Under the pieces are notes generated by a model. It had not been told where the DNA came from, searched no databases, and worked only from the letters and a program-made list of their open reading frames with translations. The translations under genes and the position numbers were made by a program. A DNA stretch of 64,000 nucleotides from Hemerocallis citrina (Eukaryota; Streptophyta; Magnoliopsida; Asparagales; Asphodelaceae), in NCBI GenBank assembly GCA_017893485.1, contig CM030361.1, forward strand, positions 306,929,224-306,993,223. The letters are read 5' to 3'. Below are positions 13,099 to 23,994 of this stretch, piece by piece (positions within the stretch are counted from its first letter, which is position 1; each line of letters starts with the position of its first letter).

Positions 13099-13718
13099 TG
13101 TTATCGCTGAATCTGGTGTGGGGGTAAACAGATAGAATTTATGGGTTCGTGGAAAAACCTGAATAGCGAATCCAAGCCTATTCGTCGGAATTGGGCTGCT
13201 GACTCCTGCGGCTCACCTGCAAGGAAGTGCGATATACCGGGGTTGATCCCGGCGATGCACCCTCCGACGCTCTTGTCAGTAACCAGTGATATGATTAAGA
13301 AAGAGCTTTAATTGGAAAAAGTGTGATTACCCTGTAACAGTGGTAGGTCAGAGGTATTTATAGTCGCCAGGGGAATTTGATTAGGGGCCTAATTTCCTGT
13401 GATTCTGTTAGGAGTAAAATCCTCACGATCAGTTTAGGAAACTGATCCCTAATTCCCGTGAGAGGATAACTGCGGATCAGGACCGTTGATTTAGTCAAAT
13501 CAGAGACCCTAATTTCCTCCTGCTGATTTGGGTTTGTCTCGGGTCGGGATCCGTACCCAGTTGGAGTGGATCTGTTCGCGGGTTATTGGATCTGTGAAGG
13601 GGAGATCCAGTGCCCGTCTCAGACCCGGTTGTAATTAAAATTACCGTTTTACCCCTGGGCTTCAAGATTCGTGCCCGATTTGGATGGTTCTGATTTAACC
13701 CCATTTTTAGCCATATCA
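13099..13718 (-). repeat. Tat-1 3' LTR
   Basis: 620 bases, TGTTATCGCTG...AGCCATATCA on the plus strand. The complement of a TATAAATA box lies near 13357, agreeing with minus-strand transcription. The polypurine tract (complement of GAGCCCCCCACTCCT) follows immediately at 13719-13736. Confidence 0.95.
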
Positions 13719-14142
13719 CGAGCCCCCCACTCCTAAAGACTGAGCGTGATCAGCCTTTGAGGAGTAGTTTAACTGTTTCAGTGGCTGGTAGAGTTGTATC
13801 GGAGTCCGAATGGGAGGTTTTGAATCTCGAAGGGGGTAGTGAGGTGATTTTTGAAGCTGTAGGCTGTCTTTTAAGCTTTGTTGAGCATCTGACGGTCTTT
13901 ATCTATTTTTTCGGATTATTTATTTAATTTTGCGATGTGTTAACCAGTCGTTCGGGGGCCTTAACAATACATTCTAGGCAATAATTGTTCGTTCGGGGGC
14001 TCAAAAATATTCCCCCGAATTTATAATTATTTTCTAGGACTTCTAGTTAATTTTCCCGAATTTTTAGTAATTATTTCGCAATTTTTATATAAATAAAACA
14101 ATAAAAATAAATAAAAACTGATTTTTAATACCGATTTATGGC
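13719..14142 (-). other. Tat-1 purine tract and AT-rich spacer
   Basis: The first bases, CGAGCCCCCCACTCC, are the complement of a polypurine tract adjoining the 3' LTR. The rest is AT-rich spacer without coding signal; CGTTCGGGGGC occurs twice (13950 and 13991). Confidence 0.7.
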
Positions 14143-15300
14143 GTGGCGCAATCTGGGCCCTTGATCAGCGGCGAGCGCGATTTTCTGGGTGATCAGACGA
14201 TCAGAACTCCTCGGCAGATAGTTTCTTCACATACGAGGGTCGGTTCCTCGTCCTCTCGGCTCGGCAGGTCGGCGCCAAGCTCGGAATCAGCCGAACTACG
14301 TGGCGTGATCCTGAGCGTCCATCTCAGCGCGGATCCCCAAAAAACACTATCTTGTCATTTAGTGGACGTGGCAAGATCTGAGCCATCCATCATGACGAGC
14401 GCATTTTTTGACCAGATCCAACGGCTGAGGATGGTCGGCAGATATTTTCTCCATATACGAGGGTCGGTTCTTCGTCCCCTCGGCTCGGCAGGTCAGCGCC
14501 AAGCTCAGAATCAGCCGAACTACGTGGCGTGATCCTGAGCGTCCATCTCAGCGTGGATCCCCAAAAAACACTATCTTGTCGTTTAGTGGACGTGGCAAGA
14601 TCTGAGCCGTCCATCATGATGAGCGCGTTTTTTGACCAGATCCAACGGCTGAGGATGGTCAGCAGATACTTTCTCCATATACGAGGGTCGGTTCCTCGTC
14701 CCCTCGGCTCGGCAGGTCGGCGCCAAGCTCGGAATCAGCCGAACTACGTGGCGTGATCCTGAGCGTCCATCTCAGCGTGAATCCCCAAAAACACTATCTT
14801 GTCGTTTAGTGGACGTGGCAAGATCTGAGCCGTCCATCATGGTGAGCGCGTTTTTTTTACCAGATCCAACGGCTGAGGATGGTCGGCAGATATTTTCTCC
14901 ATATACGAGGGTCAGTTCCTCGTGCCCTTGGCTCGGAGGCTCGATGTCGATAGCCGAGGCATGGAGTTGGCCGCTTTGAAGTATCCTGGATTCGAAGCGT
15001 CGTCGTCCTCCGGCTCGGCAGCTCGGCTGCTTAGCCAGGCTGTTCGGTAGCTGGGCTAGGCGAACCGGTGACGCGCAGCTCGGACGATATACGTGGTCTG
15101 ATCTGGAACGTCCATTGTTGCGTGAATCACGAGAACTAGGTTCAGATCACGAGAAAACTATATTTTGTCGTTTTGTGAGCGTGGCGCAATCTGAACCGTT
15201 CATCGTGTCTTGACACGAATTTTGGAGGGATCCGACGGTGATTCAGCCTCGGAAGGATTTTTCTCCATATACGAGGGTCGGTTGCTCGTCCCCTCGGTTC
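14143..15300. repeat. 224-bp tandem repeats upstream of the antisense cassette
   Basis: GAGCGTCCATCTCAGCG recurs at 14313, 14537 and 14761, a 224-bp period, giving about three and a half close copies from 14143 to 14935. A diverged copy is at 15090-15300. Each unit contains ACTATCTTGTCGTTT, a GGACGTGGCAAGATC box (ACGTGGC core), an AT-rich spot CTCCATATACGAGGG and a CGGCTCGG-rich tail. Another copy lies beyond the cassette at 19090-19340. The short frames inside are artefacts of the repeat. Confidence 0.9.
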
Positions 15301-15744
15301 GGAGGCTCGGTGTATTTAGCCGAGGTATGGAGTTTGATGTTTTGAAGAGACTCAGTAGCTCGGCTGCTCAGCCAAGCTGTTCGATAGCTCGGCAAGGCAC
15401 ACCGGTGGCCGAGTCGTGGACTTAGTGATTTGAGGATTCTCTGTTGTGAAACTGAAACGTCGTAACGCTCCACTTAGGCGCTTTGGCTTCTTAGTGGGCT
15501 TTTTAGATTCCCAAGGAGGCCCACTATCATACTGGGGTTATAAGCTCACTCCCCCACCCCTAAGTTCATTTCACCTTTTTACTCCAAACTTTTACTTTCA
15601 CTCTCTGCGCTCTCTGCTAGCGGCGATTTTCGCTCCAAGTTGGTTGCATTAGCTGTCGCGTGGGCCAGGCGATTTCCGGTGATCTTATTCCGACCGTAAA
15701 CGTCACTTCAAGGTCAGTCTATTTGCCTTAGCTTTTTTATAGAG
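15301..15744 (+). promoter_or_regulatory. Candidate promoter and leader of antisense gene A (Tat-1)
   Basis: The sequence between the 224-bp repeats and the gene A start codon changes to a CT-rich leader (15560-15640), as in plant 5' untranslated regions. A TTATAAG near 15537 could serve as a TATA element. GGTCAGTCT followed by a T-rich TTAGCTTTTTTATAGAG just before the ATG may be part of an intron. This is inferred from composition only. Confidence 0.3.
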
Positions 15745-17965
15745 ATGTCAAGGGTGAACTCGGGGAGTGAGGCCTCGTCCTCGGGCGGTAGTGGTGCCGA
15801 GGAGAGGAGACAGGCGGAGATCCGAAGGAAGGGGAAGCAAGTGGCCGAGCCATCTGGGGCCGAGGCGAGGAAGGAGAAGAAGAAGAGGAGGGTAGTGGCC
15901 CAATCTCCCGTGGTCGAGGTAATTGTGGAGAATCCGAAGCGGGCCCCTGAGATGGGCCGGTACCCCTGTGTACTGTTCGAACACGCTGGGGTCAGGCAGT
16001 ACAAGAGGGAATTCTTGAAGAAGGCAGTCATCGGTCAGTCGGAAGTATACGAGGAGAATAACCCGGTTCTGACTACCGAGGCGGATGAGATTGGATCGGT
16101 GCTATCCGAGAGGGACCTCCTTCGGATCAGAAAGGGGTTCGCCATCCCTCCGGAGTACAAGCTAATTCTCCCCGGTGCGGGGATGCGGGCGAACTCCAAG
16201 TTGTCATCGTCAGATATGTGCATGTTCGACTACGACTCTCTGAACGCCGGACTGCATTTTCCGCTTCATCCCTTCATTCGCCAGGTCCTCGGATGGTACT
16301 GCCTCGCGCCGACCCAATTTATGCCGAACACATGGCGTCATGTGAACGCCTTCCTCCTCCAGTGCCGCAACGCCGAAGTCGAGCCGGATCTGACGATCTT
16401 CCGAAGCATGTATCGGATAAACCGGATGCACAAGACCGAGCATCGGTACTACCTGGTGCCGAGGAAGGGTGTTCGGATCATTGAAAACCTGGACTCGATC
16501 AAAGGCTGGAAGGAAAAGTTCTTCATACTGAGGGGGGCACCCATACTGCAAATTCTGAGCCGGTGGAAGCCAGAGGTGCCCAAGTTTGCGAGAGCCGACT
16601 CAGAACTGACTGCGGCCAAAGAGGAGATGGCGAGGAAGATCATAGTCCTCCCGATGTTGAGTTGGAGGGAGATGACCGAGGAGGTGCTGTTCGGGTTAGG
16701 CCTTAGCCCAATCGACCCGAGTACGCTCCTGACATCTCGCTTATATATTTTTTTTTAAAAGTTTATAGCTCGCCTTACTGACTCAATTTGTTTGTTGTTT
16801 GGCACAGAAGCGCCGAAGATGGACTTCAATGCCATGATGATCGATCGGGGCAAGGTGGCTGATGGTAGGAAGAGGAAGAGGCCGAGCACGGCCGCCTCGT
16901 CAGGTCGGCAGCTCAAAGTTGCTTCGACTACCACTCCGCCTCCCCCGGTCACTGAGGTCCCCTTGTCGACGGTGGTCGTTGTCGAAGAGCCTTCGGCTCC
17001 CGTTGCTTCTGCCCCGGTCGGTGGGGCCTTCGACGTCTCGGCGGTGTTGTCGCTTAAGGCTCCGCTGTTGACTGCTGAGGCCGAGGTGATCCTGACCGAG
17101 CAGCACAAGCAGCTGTTCGTTCCGAACTGGCGAGTGAAGAATCATGATGGGTTCCTCGGCAACTCGCAGATGTCGATGCAGGCCGTCAAATATTTGGCGA
17201 CCCCGAAGGATCGAGCCGCGCTGCAGGCGGGGACGGTCGGCGACGACACTTATGAGGTCGCCCGGTCGCTTGTATCGGTAAGTCTCGTACTTTTTTCTTT
17301 GAATTTCTTTAAGTCTGCCGTTCGGTTCTTATTCTGTTCTCACCGTCGTCTTGTTTTGGCAGGCCACTTGTCACTTCAACCATCTCCTCGAAGCGTTCAC
17401 GGAGCAGGAGAAAGAGTTGAAGGCCGCCAGTGATAAAGATAGGGCGGAAAAGGTGAAAGCGGTTCGGCAGCTCAAAGCAGAGCAGAGGCGAGCCGAGGGC
17501 TTGGAGGTCTAGGTTGCCGATCTTGTGGCCGACCTGGAGCGATTCAAGGGGCGGCTCGCTGAGGAGTCTGCCAAAGCTGCCAAGGCTGCCGAGGATCTGG
17601 CGGCATCGGCAAAGGCTCTGGCTGAAGTGAAGGCGGAGAAAGATGCCTTGGCAACGAAAATCAAGGCCGAGGTCGAGGCCGAGGCGAAGAAGCACATGGC
17701 CACGAACATGGAGAGGTCCTACCAGAGGGCGCTCAACCATGTTCAGGACCGCGTCCCCAGCTTCGAGCGGGTCGGTTACAGACTTTGGCCCGGATCCCCA
17801 TCTGACGGTGAGGAGGAGGGAGGCGAGGGCGACGAGGTAGAGGGCGACGACGAAGAGGAGGTGGTCGCCGACCTTTTGGTGACGAACCCCCAGGCCGAGG
17901 CGAGGAACGAGGGGCCATCTGGCGAGGCGCCTGTGGTCGAACCGGCGACGCAGGTGGACCCCTGA
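15745..17965 (+). pseudogene. Antisense gene A, Tat-1 copy (three exons, one stop)
   Basis: Runs opposite to gag-pol. Exons can be read at 15745-16720, 16808-17277 and 17363-17965. The introns are about 87 and 85 bases, both GT...AG, in phases 1 and 0, and the same phases occur in the Tat-2 copy. Exon 1 is a Ser/Gly and Lys/Arg-rich N-terminus followed by the conserved plant-retrotransposon domain often annotated as putative gypsy-type transposon (Transposase_28): LHFPLHPFIRQVLGWY, MPNTWRHVNAFLLQC and IKGWKEKFFILRG. Exon 2 is basic then proline-rich. Exon 3 is a long Ala/Lys/Glu coiled coil with an acidic GEEEGG-type tail. One in-frame TAG at 17510 interrupts exon 3; everything else is open. 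The biochemical role is unknown. Residues 1-60 look like a nuclear-localising basic region, which is inference. Confidence 0.8.
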
Positions 17966-18249
17966 TCTTCTCGTCATTTTGTTGTAGTCTTCGTTTTCTT
18001 TTTCCCAAAATGTAATGCCTTTTTGCGGACTGGCCACCGCTTCTTTTTATGAATGAAAATTTTACTTTGAAAATTTTACTTCAAATTTGTCCAAGTGTTT
18101 GGGTCGGTGTGTAGTTTTCCAATTGCGGTGTTCTTGTATTTCAGATCCTCGAACTCGCCCCAAATACTGTGGCAGCTCCGCGTCCCGCCTAGCTATTTAA
18201 GCAATCTCGCTCGGCTCGGCTCGTTGGTGAAATCGAGCTCACCAAGAGG
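17966..18249 (+). other. Spacer between antisense genes A and B (Tat-1)
   Basis: AT-rich after the gene A stop, with AATGAAAATTTTAC-type sequence that could hold a polyadenylation site. A TATTTCAG splice-acceptor-like site follows at about 18137-18144. Gene B may therefore be a separate gene or a further exon of the same transcript. Confidence 0.4.
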
Positions 18250-18861
18250 TTGATGTTCAACGTGCAGAAGAAGAACAGCGAGCTTCTGGCCGAGGTGCAT
18301 CATCTGCGGCTAGTCGAGGAAGAACTGTTGGTGAAGGAGGCAGAGCTAGCTTCGGTGGTGGCCGAGCGAGATGAGCTCGAGAGTAAGGTCGAACAGTTGC
18401 AAAGGGTCACGGTTGACAAGAGCATCGAGGTGGCTAACCTGCGTCGTATTATATCCGACAGCGCTGAGTGCCCCGGTTCAGCAAAGCTCCCTCAGTTCAA
18501 GATAATGGTGAAGGAAGACACTCTGAAGGATAGGATCGTCGAGCTCGAGGAGAAGGTGGCTCGACTGAAGCCTCAGCCTGTGAGAGCTAATGTCCGCAGC
18601 ACTTCTTGCACTTGCGAGGAGAGAGAACGGGGGATCACATTCTACGAGCTAGCGACTCGTGGTCAAGTTATTGGTCGGACAGCGGCCGACGCACAAAGCG
18701 GAGTAGCTATTAGCTCGAGCGGAGCTTCGGTTGGAGCAACCGTTAGGGTTAGTGGCGAGGCGGCGTCCCAATTCGTCGGCCTAGAGACAAGCTCGGGGGT
18801 GAAAAGGCGGAAACCATGGTTGTCTCTGAATCGGAACGTCCCTGTTCCGAGGAGGCATTGA
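18250..18861 (+). CDS. Antisense gene B, Tat-1 copy (coiled-coil protein)
   Basis: An intact frame of 203 codons downstream of gene A on the same strand. Residues 1-60 and 90-115 are heptad-like Leu/Glu/Lys coiled coils (LLAEVHHLRLVEEELL; KDRIVELEEKVARLK). The middle is Ser/Gly/Ala-rich, and the C-terminus is short and basic with LSLNRNVPVPRRH. The Tat-2 copy (45516-46217) has the same plan and ends in a related SLRNNV...RR segment. An in-frame TAG lies a little upstream of the ATG; in both copies a splice-acceptor-like sequence precedes the frame, so the real start may be in a spliced exon. AATAAA at 18943 may be its polyadenylation signal. Function unknown. Confidence 0.6.
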   Translation: MMFNVQKKNSELLAEVHHLRLVEEELLVKEAELASVVAERDELESKVEQLQRVTVDKSIEVANLRRIISDSAECPGSAKLPQFKIMVKEDTLKDRIVELEEKVARLKPQPVRANVRSTSCTCEERERGITFYELATRGQVIGRTAADAQSGVAISSSGASVGATVRVSGEAASQFVGLETSSGVKRRKPWLSLNRNVPVPRRH

Positions 18862-19379
18862 ACGAATGGCGTTGAGCCTTTTACTTTATTTTAGCTGCTT
18901 TCCCGTTGTAATGGTTTGCCATGTAAATTTACCAAGTGTCTTAATAAAATCAAAGTTGCTTTGTTCATAGTCGTGCCGTGGTCGCCTTATTCTTGACGCC
19001 GAACCATAAGGACCCTTAGTTCTTTTTTGTAGGTTTTAGCCGCAGAACTTTAGCTTTTCGCTCGGAGTATTCCGAGGTGACTGTGCCCTTCCGAGGTGCG
19101 ACTGCTCGGACATCAGATTCCGGCCACGTGGCAACATCTAGACGGTCGATCATGATCGTGTTCGTATCACGAGGTGGGAGGCACGAGTTCCAAGAAAACA
19201 CTATCTTGTCGTTTTGTGGACACGTGGCATGATCAGATTCGTTCATCACGTTCTAGCACGCATTTTGAGATGATCCAACGACGAAATTGGCTCGGCAGAA
19301 TTTTTCTCCATATACGAGGGAGGGTTCTTCGTCCGCTCGGCTCGGGGTTTTGGGTGAGCGCAGTTGGACCGAACGATGG
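18862..19379. repeat. 3' region of the cassette with a further copy of the 224-bp repeat
   Basis: 18862-19089 is 3' untranslated-type sequence with AATAAA. 19090-19340 is a diverged copy of the 224-bp unit found at 14143-15300: it keeps AACACTATCTTGTCGTTTTG, two CACGTGGC boxes, CTCCATATACGAGGG and the CTCGGCTCGG tail. Copies of one repeat thus bracket the antisense cassette. Confidence 0.8.
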
Positions 19380-20200
19380 AATCCGAACCACCGTTAGAGT
19401 TTCTCGATAGTAGCGGGAGCAGTTCCGAACGGCGACCTACTTCTAGCTCGCATATGAGTGAACTTGCGAAGTAGGGTCGAGCCGAATGTTGGACTCCGAA
19501 CCATCGGTAGGTTTGTTCAACGGTTGTGGGAGCAGTTCCGAACGGCGACCTACTTCTAGCTCGCCTAAGGGCGAACCGGCGAAGTAGAGTCGAGCCGAGT
19601 GTTGGACTCCGAACCATCGGTAGGTTTGTTCAACAGTTGTGGGAGCAGTTCCGAACGGCGACCTACTTCTGGCTCGCCTAAGGGCGAACCGGCGAAGTAG
19701 AGTCGAGTCAAGTGTTGGACTCCGAACCATCGGTAGGTTTGTTCAACGGATGTGGGAGCAGTTCCGAACGGCGACCTACTTCTGGCTCGCCTAAGGGCGA
19801 ACCGGCGAAGTAGAGTCGAGCCGAGTGTTGGACTCCGAACCATCGGTAGGTTTGTTCAACGGTTGTGGGAGCAGTTCCGAACGGCGACCTACTTCTGGCT
19901 CGCCTAAGGGCGAACCGGCGAAGTAGAGTCAAGCCGAGTGTTGGACTCCGAACCATCAGTAGATTTGTTCAACAGTTGTGGGAGCAGTTCCGAACGGCGA
20001 TCTACTTCTGGCTCGCCTAAGGGCGAACCGGCGAAGTAGAGTCGAACCGAGTGTTGGACTTCGAACCATCGAGCCGAGTGTTGGATTCCGAATGGCGACC
20101 CACTCTTAGCCCTCTTAGAAGCGAGCTTGCGGAGTAGAATCGAGCCAGGTATTGGACTCCGAACCATTGATTGAATAAAGAAAAGGGCGGAGAGATACAA
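19380..20200. repeat. 113-bp tandem repeats between pol and the antisense cassette (Tat-1)
   Basis: GTTCCGAACGGCG recurs at 19422, 19534, 19648, 19761, 19874 and 19987, a period of 112-114 bases, about six units with only a few substitutions each. Partial units continue to about 20200. Repeated minus-strand frames containing RWFGVQHS arise from the repeat itself and are not credible genes. The array sits where the sense gag-pol and antisense transcripts would converge. Confidence 0.95.
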
Positions 20201-20324
20201 GCAATTTTATAAGTACTAAAAAGCATTCTTTATTGATAAGTGACGGCGAGCCGTTTTTACATATAACAACTTAAGAGAGGAATTACAAGTTAGAGAAGAG
20301 GAACGGTTCGACACCCTGTGATAC

Positions 20325-21861
20325 TCAGAGAGGCGCTGGGGCGCTTTCTTGGTATTTTAAAAGGTGGTCGGCATTCCAGGTCCTCGGAATCTCCCTGCCT
20401 TCAAGGTATTCTAGACGATAAGCTCCGGGCCAAACTATCCTTGCGATCTTGTAAGGTCCATTCCAATTCGGAGCTAGTTTTCTCTTCTGATTGGGGAAGG
20501 AGATGACTAGTTTTCTGAGGACCAAGTTGCCCTCCTTGAGATCGGTGGGTCGGACTCTCTTGTTGTACGCCAACTCGATCCTCCTCCGGTAGTTCTGTTG
20601 GCGGATTGATGCTCTTTCCCTCAGTTCGTCCAACAAGTCTAAGTTCGCCCGGAGTTCTCTGGAGTTCTGTTCCTCGTTGTAGGCTGCGAGGCGAGGAGAA
20701 GGTATTCCGACTTCGAGAGGTATCACTGCCTCGGACCCATAGGTGAGGTTGAACGGGGACTCTCCCGTGGGGGTCCGTTTGTTGGTGCAGTAGTTCCACA
20801 GTACGTTGGGGAGCTGGTCGACCCATAAGCCTTTAGAACACTTGTCTAGTCTCTTCTTGATACCAGAGAGGATCTGCCGGTTAGCGTTCTCTGCCTGGCC
20901 ATTCGACTGTGGGTGGGAGACGGAGGAGAAGCGTTGTTGGATGGCAAGGTCTTCACATAGAGCTCGGAATGCGGCCCCAGTAAACTGAGTTTCGTTGTCT
21001 GTTACGAGGACACGGGGACACCGAATCGGCAGATGACATTCTTCCAAAAAAATTGAAGTACCTTGTTTTCGGTGATAGTGGCTAGGGGCTCGGCTCAATC
21101 CACTTCGAAAAGTAGTCGATGGACACGACCAAGAACTTGAACTGGCCCGGAGCTGGAGGGAATGGCCCTAGTAAATCCATCCCCTACATTGCGAAGGGGA
21201 TAGGACTTGATAGGGAGGCGAGGTTAGCTTGGGGGAGACGACGAATGTTGGAATGTCTCTGATAAGATCCACATTGCTGAACGTGTCGCTCGGCGTCTTG
21301 GAGGAGAGTCGGCCAGAAGTATCTGTAATTCAGAGCTTTCCGAGCTAAAGTCCTAGACCCTGAATGTGCCCCGCCGATGCCTTCGTGGAGCTCCTGTAAG
21401 GCATAGTCGACTTGTTCCGGGGAAAGGCATCTCAGGTATGGTCGGCCATCTATCTGCGAGAAGGAGCGCTTGTACAAGATCCCCTCGATCAGGATGTACC
21501 GCTCGGCCCTAGTTCTCACTCGGCGTGCTTCCTTGGGGTCCTCGGGCAGGAGTCCGTCTCTTAGGAATTCCACTAACGGTTTCATCCAATTATCTTGCAG
21601 TAGGACCGGCAATGACTCCACTGAGTCGAGGCTCTCGACTTCTATACTCGGTTTCAAGAGGACCTCGATCAAAACGGTCTGCTCGAGACCTTGGAGGGAG
21701 GACGAGGCCAACTTGGAGAGGGCGTCGGCCTGTGAATTCTCTTCTCGAGGGATTCGTTGGATAAGCGCCTCTTCGAATTGGGCCATGAGGGTTTGGACTT
21801 TGACGAGGTACTTCGCTATCCGTTCGTCTCGAGCCTCGTAATCGCCTAAGACTTGATTCAC
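20325..21861 (-). pseudogene. Tat-1 archaeal-type RNase H end and integrase
   Basis: Minus-strand pol 3' part. The right portion ends the second RNase H (EENSQADALSKLAS). The integrase zinc-binding region (ELHEGIGGAHSGSRTLARK...CGSYQRH) follows at 21184-21430, then the catalytic core. All three acidic residues of the D,D-E core can be seen: in MDLLGPFPP near 21180, in TDNETQF near 20995, and in SNGQAEN near 20915. The C-terminal part has LKEGNLVLRK and NWNGPYKIARI. A frameshift and stop near 21100-21184 separate the first Asp from the rest. Integrase would join the DNA copy to the genome; here it cannot be made as one chain. Confidence 0.9.
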
Positions 21862-22895
21862 AACCAGCTGAGAGTCACTATATATTCGGAGGCGTTGTGC
21901 CTGGCACTTCGGGCAAGTCCGAGGCCGGCAATTAGTGCCTCATACTCTGCTTCGTTGTTTGAGGCCTTGAAATTCATGCGGAGGGCATACTGGAGGACCA
22001 AGTCATCTGGACATGTCAGGATGACACCGGCACCGCTTCCCTCATTGTAAGAGGATCCGTCCACAAAAACTGTCCAGATGGGCGGTCCGTTCTCTGCTTG
22101 GCTGACCTCGGGAATGGTGCTCTCGACGATGAATTCCGCTAAGGCCTGAGCCTTTATTGCGGTCCGGGGCTGGTAGGAGATGCCATGTTGGCTCAGCTCG
22201 ATGGACCATTTCATAAGCCGGCCTGAGGTTTCTGGCTTGTGGAGTACTTGTTTCAGCGGTTAGTCGGTGAGCACCACAACCGAGTGGGACTGAAAGTATG
22301 GGCAGAGCTTCCTCGCTGCCATAATTATAGCGTAGGCCATCTTTTCTATCTTCGGGTAGCGGAGCTCGCCGTCTCGAAGCACCTTGCTCACATAGTAGAT
22401 GGGCCTCTGAGCTCGGTCTTCTTCTCTTACTAGAACGGCGCTAAGGGTCTGCTCGGAAGCAGCCAAGTAGAGATACAGGGTCTCGCCCGGGACTGGCTTG
22501 CTGAGCAGAGGGGGATTGACGAGGTAAGCTTTTAGCTGGTCAAATGACTCCTGCTGCTGTTGGCCCCATTCAAAACCTTTGGCACCCCTGAGAGCCTTGA
22601 AGAAGGGGAGGAATTTCTCCCCGGACTTTGAAAGGAATCGCCCAATAGCGGCGAGGCGACCCGTAAGCCTCTGCACTTTCTTGATGTTCCGGGGTGGGGC
22701 CATGTCCCGTATGGCCTGAATCTTTTTAGGATTTGCTTCGATCCCTCGCTGGCTGACCATGAAGCCGAGGAACTTTCCTGACGAGACCCCGAATGCACAC
22801 TTGTTCGGATTAAGCCTTATGTTGTGCCTTCTCAGTACGCCGAATGCCTCCTGTAGGTCGGCCACGTGGTCGGTACCTCGGATGCACTGCACCAA
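21858..22895 (-). pseudogene. Tat-1 reverse transcriptase (palm missing) and RNases H
   Basis: Begins abruptly in reverse transcriptase after the position of the YxDD motif: the first recognisable words are NIRLNPNKCAFGV, GKFLGFMVSQRGIEANP and RLTGRLAAIGRFL (thumb/connection). The usual RNase H follows (LYLYLAASEQTLSAVLV; RYPKIEKMAYAI). After an in-frame stop at about 22260 comes the second, archaeal-type RNase H (FVDGSSYNEGSGAGVIL; NEAEYEALIAGL), the hallmark of the Tat lineage. A frameshift near 21905 leads into the last RNase H segment. The catalytic palm of reverse transcriptase was deleted between the protease and 22895, so no reverse transcription is possible from this copy. Confidence 0.9.
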
Positions 22896-22940
22896 GTCGG
22901 AACATAGGGCAGTCGGTAGGGATTTGCTGATGAGGAACTT

Positions 22941-23931
22941 TCAGCTCGGGTCCTCGTCCGAGAAGAGCACTTCTTCCAATTCGTCCGCCAGCTCGAACGT
23001 TGGTCGGATGTTCGGCTCGAGGATCGCTAGAGTCTCGAGGGAGAGCACCGGACCCCCAGTGGAGGTCATGTAGCATTTCCGAGCCGTCTCTTGGCTGCCC
23101 TTGACTTCTCCCACTCCCGCCCGGGTGGGGAACTTCATCTTGAGGTGGTACGCCGAAGGAACGACTTCCAGGGCAGCTAGGCTAGGTCGGCCCAAGATGA
23201 CATTGTATGCAGCCGGGACATCGACGACCATAAAGTCCATCGGCTCTGTCCGGGTGGTAGGAGCCTTCCCAGTAGTTACGTCCAGGGTGATAACCCCTTC
23301 GACAGTTACTGGCACCCCCGTGAACCCATGGAGCGTGTAGCCGGCCAGGTTTGAGGCGATCCCGGGATAGTTGCAGCCCTCGGAAGGTCGAGAGGAAGAG
23401 GATATTCACGGAGCTCCCGTTGTCTACCAGGATCCTCTGCACTTTGAAGTTCGCCATGTGGAGGTCGATAACAAGTGCGTCGCAGTGGGGAGTTCGGACC
23501 CCCTCGAGGTCTTCATCAGAGAAAGTTACTGGGATGCCGAGTCCTTTGGGGGGAGGGGCACCGTGAACTGAATTGACCTCTCGGACGAAGGCCTTCCGAG
23601 AGGAGTTGGAAGAGCCCCCCATGGGGCCTCCATGGATAAGGTGCAGAACATGCTCCTCCTCGAACTCGGGGGTTTCATCGCGTCGCTCAGAGCACTTGTT
23701 AGCCCCCCAAGGCGGAGGAGTGGCGCGATCTCCCCGATCATTTGTTTTCACAAACTTAGCCAACTGCCCCATCTGGATGAGGGCCTCTATTTCGTTCTTC
23801 AGCGCCCGACAGTCGTTGGTGTCGTGGCCATGATCTCGGTGGTAACGGCACCACTTCTTCTTGTTCCTCTTCTTGGCTGGGGTGTTCATTCTCGGAGCGG
23901 GAGGAATAACCCCCTCCTTCTCGACTTCCAT
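22941..23931 (-). pseudogene. Tat-1 gag zinc finger and aspartic protease
   Basis: In the same frame as gag after one stop near 23995. It starts with basic KKRNKKKW and a CRYHRDHGHDTNDC finger (C-x2-H-x4-H-x4-C, not the CCHC knuckle of copia), typical of Tat Gag. The protease follows with active site ILVDNGSSVNILF (DNG in place of DTG) near 23445-23480. A frameshift near 23315-23320 moves the second half of the protease (YNVILGRPSLAALEVVPS) to another frame. Downstream the frame continues to the deleted reverse transcriptase. Confidence 0.88.
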
Positions 23932-23994
23932 CAGGATGGTGGAGACATTGGTTGTGAGAGGAGTAAATTTCTCGAACCTGAGGGGAGGGCGGCG

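Noticed and set aside
19246..20226. Series of similar minus-strand frames with RWFGVQHS repeats
   Set aside because: They repeat with the 113-bp DNA unit, each starting in one unit and ending in the next; they are shadows of the tandem array.
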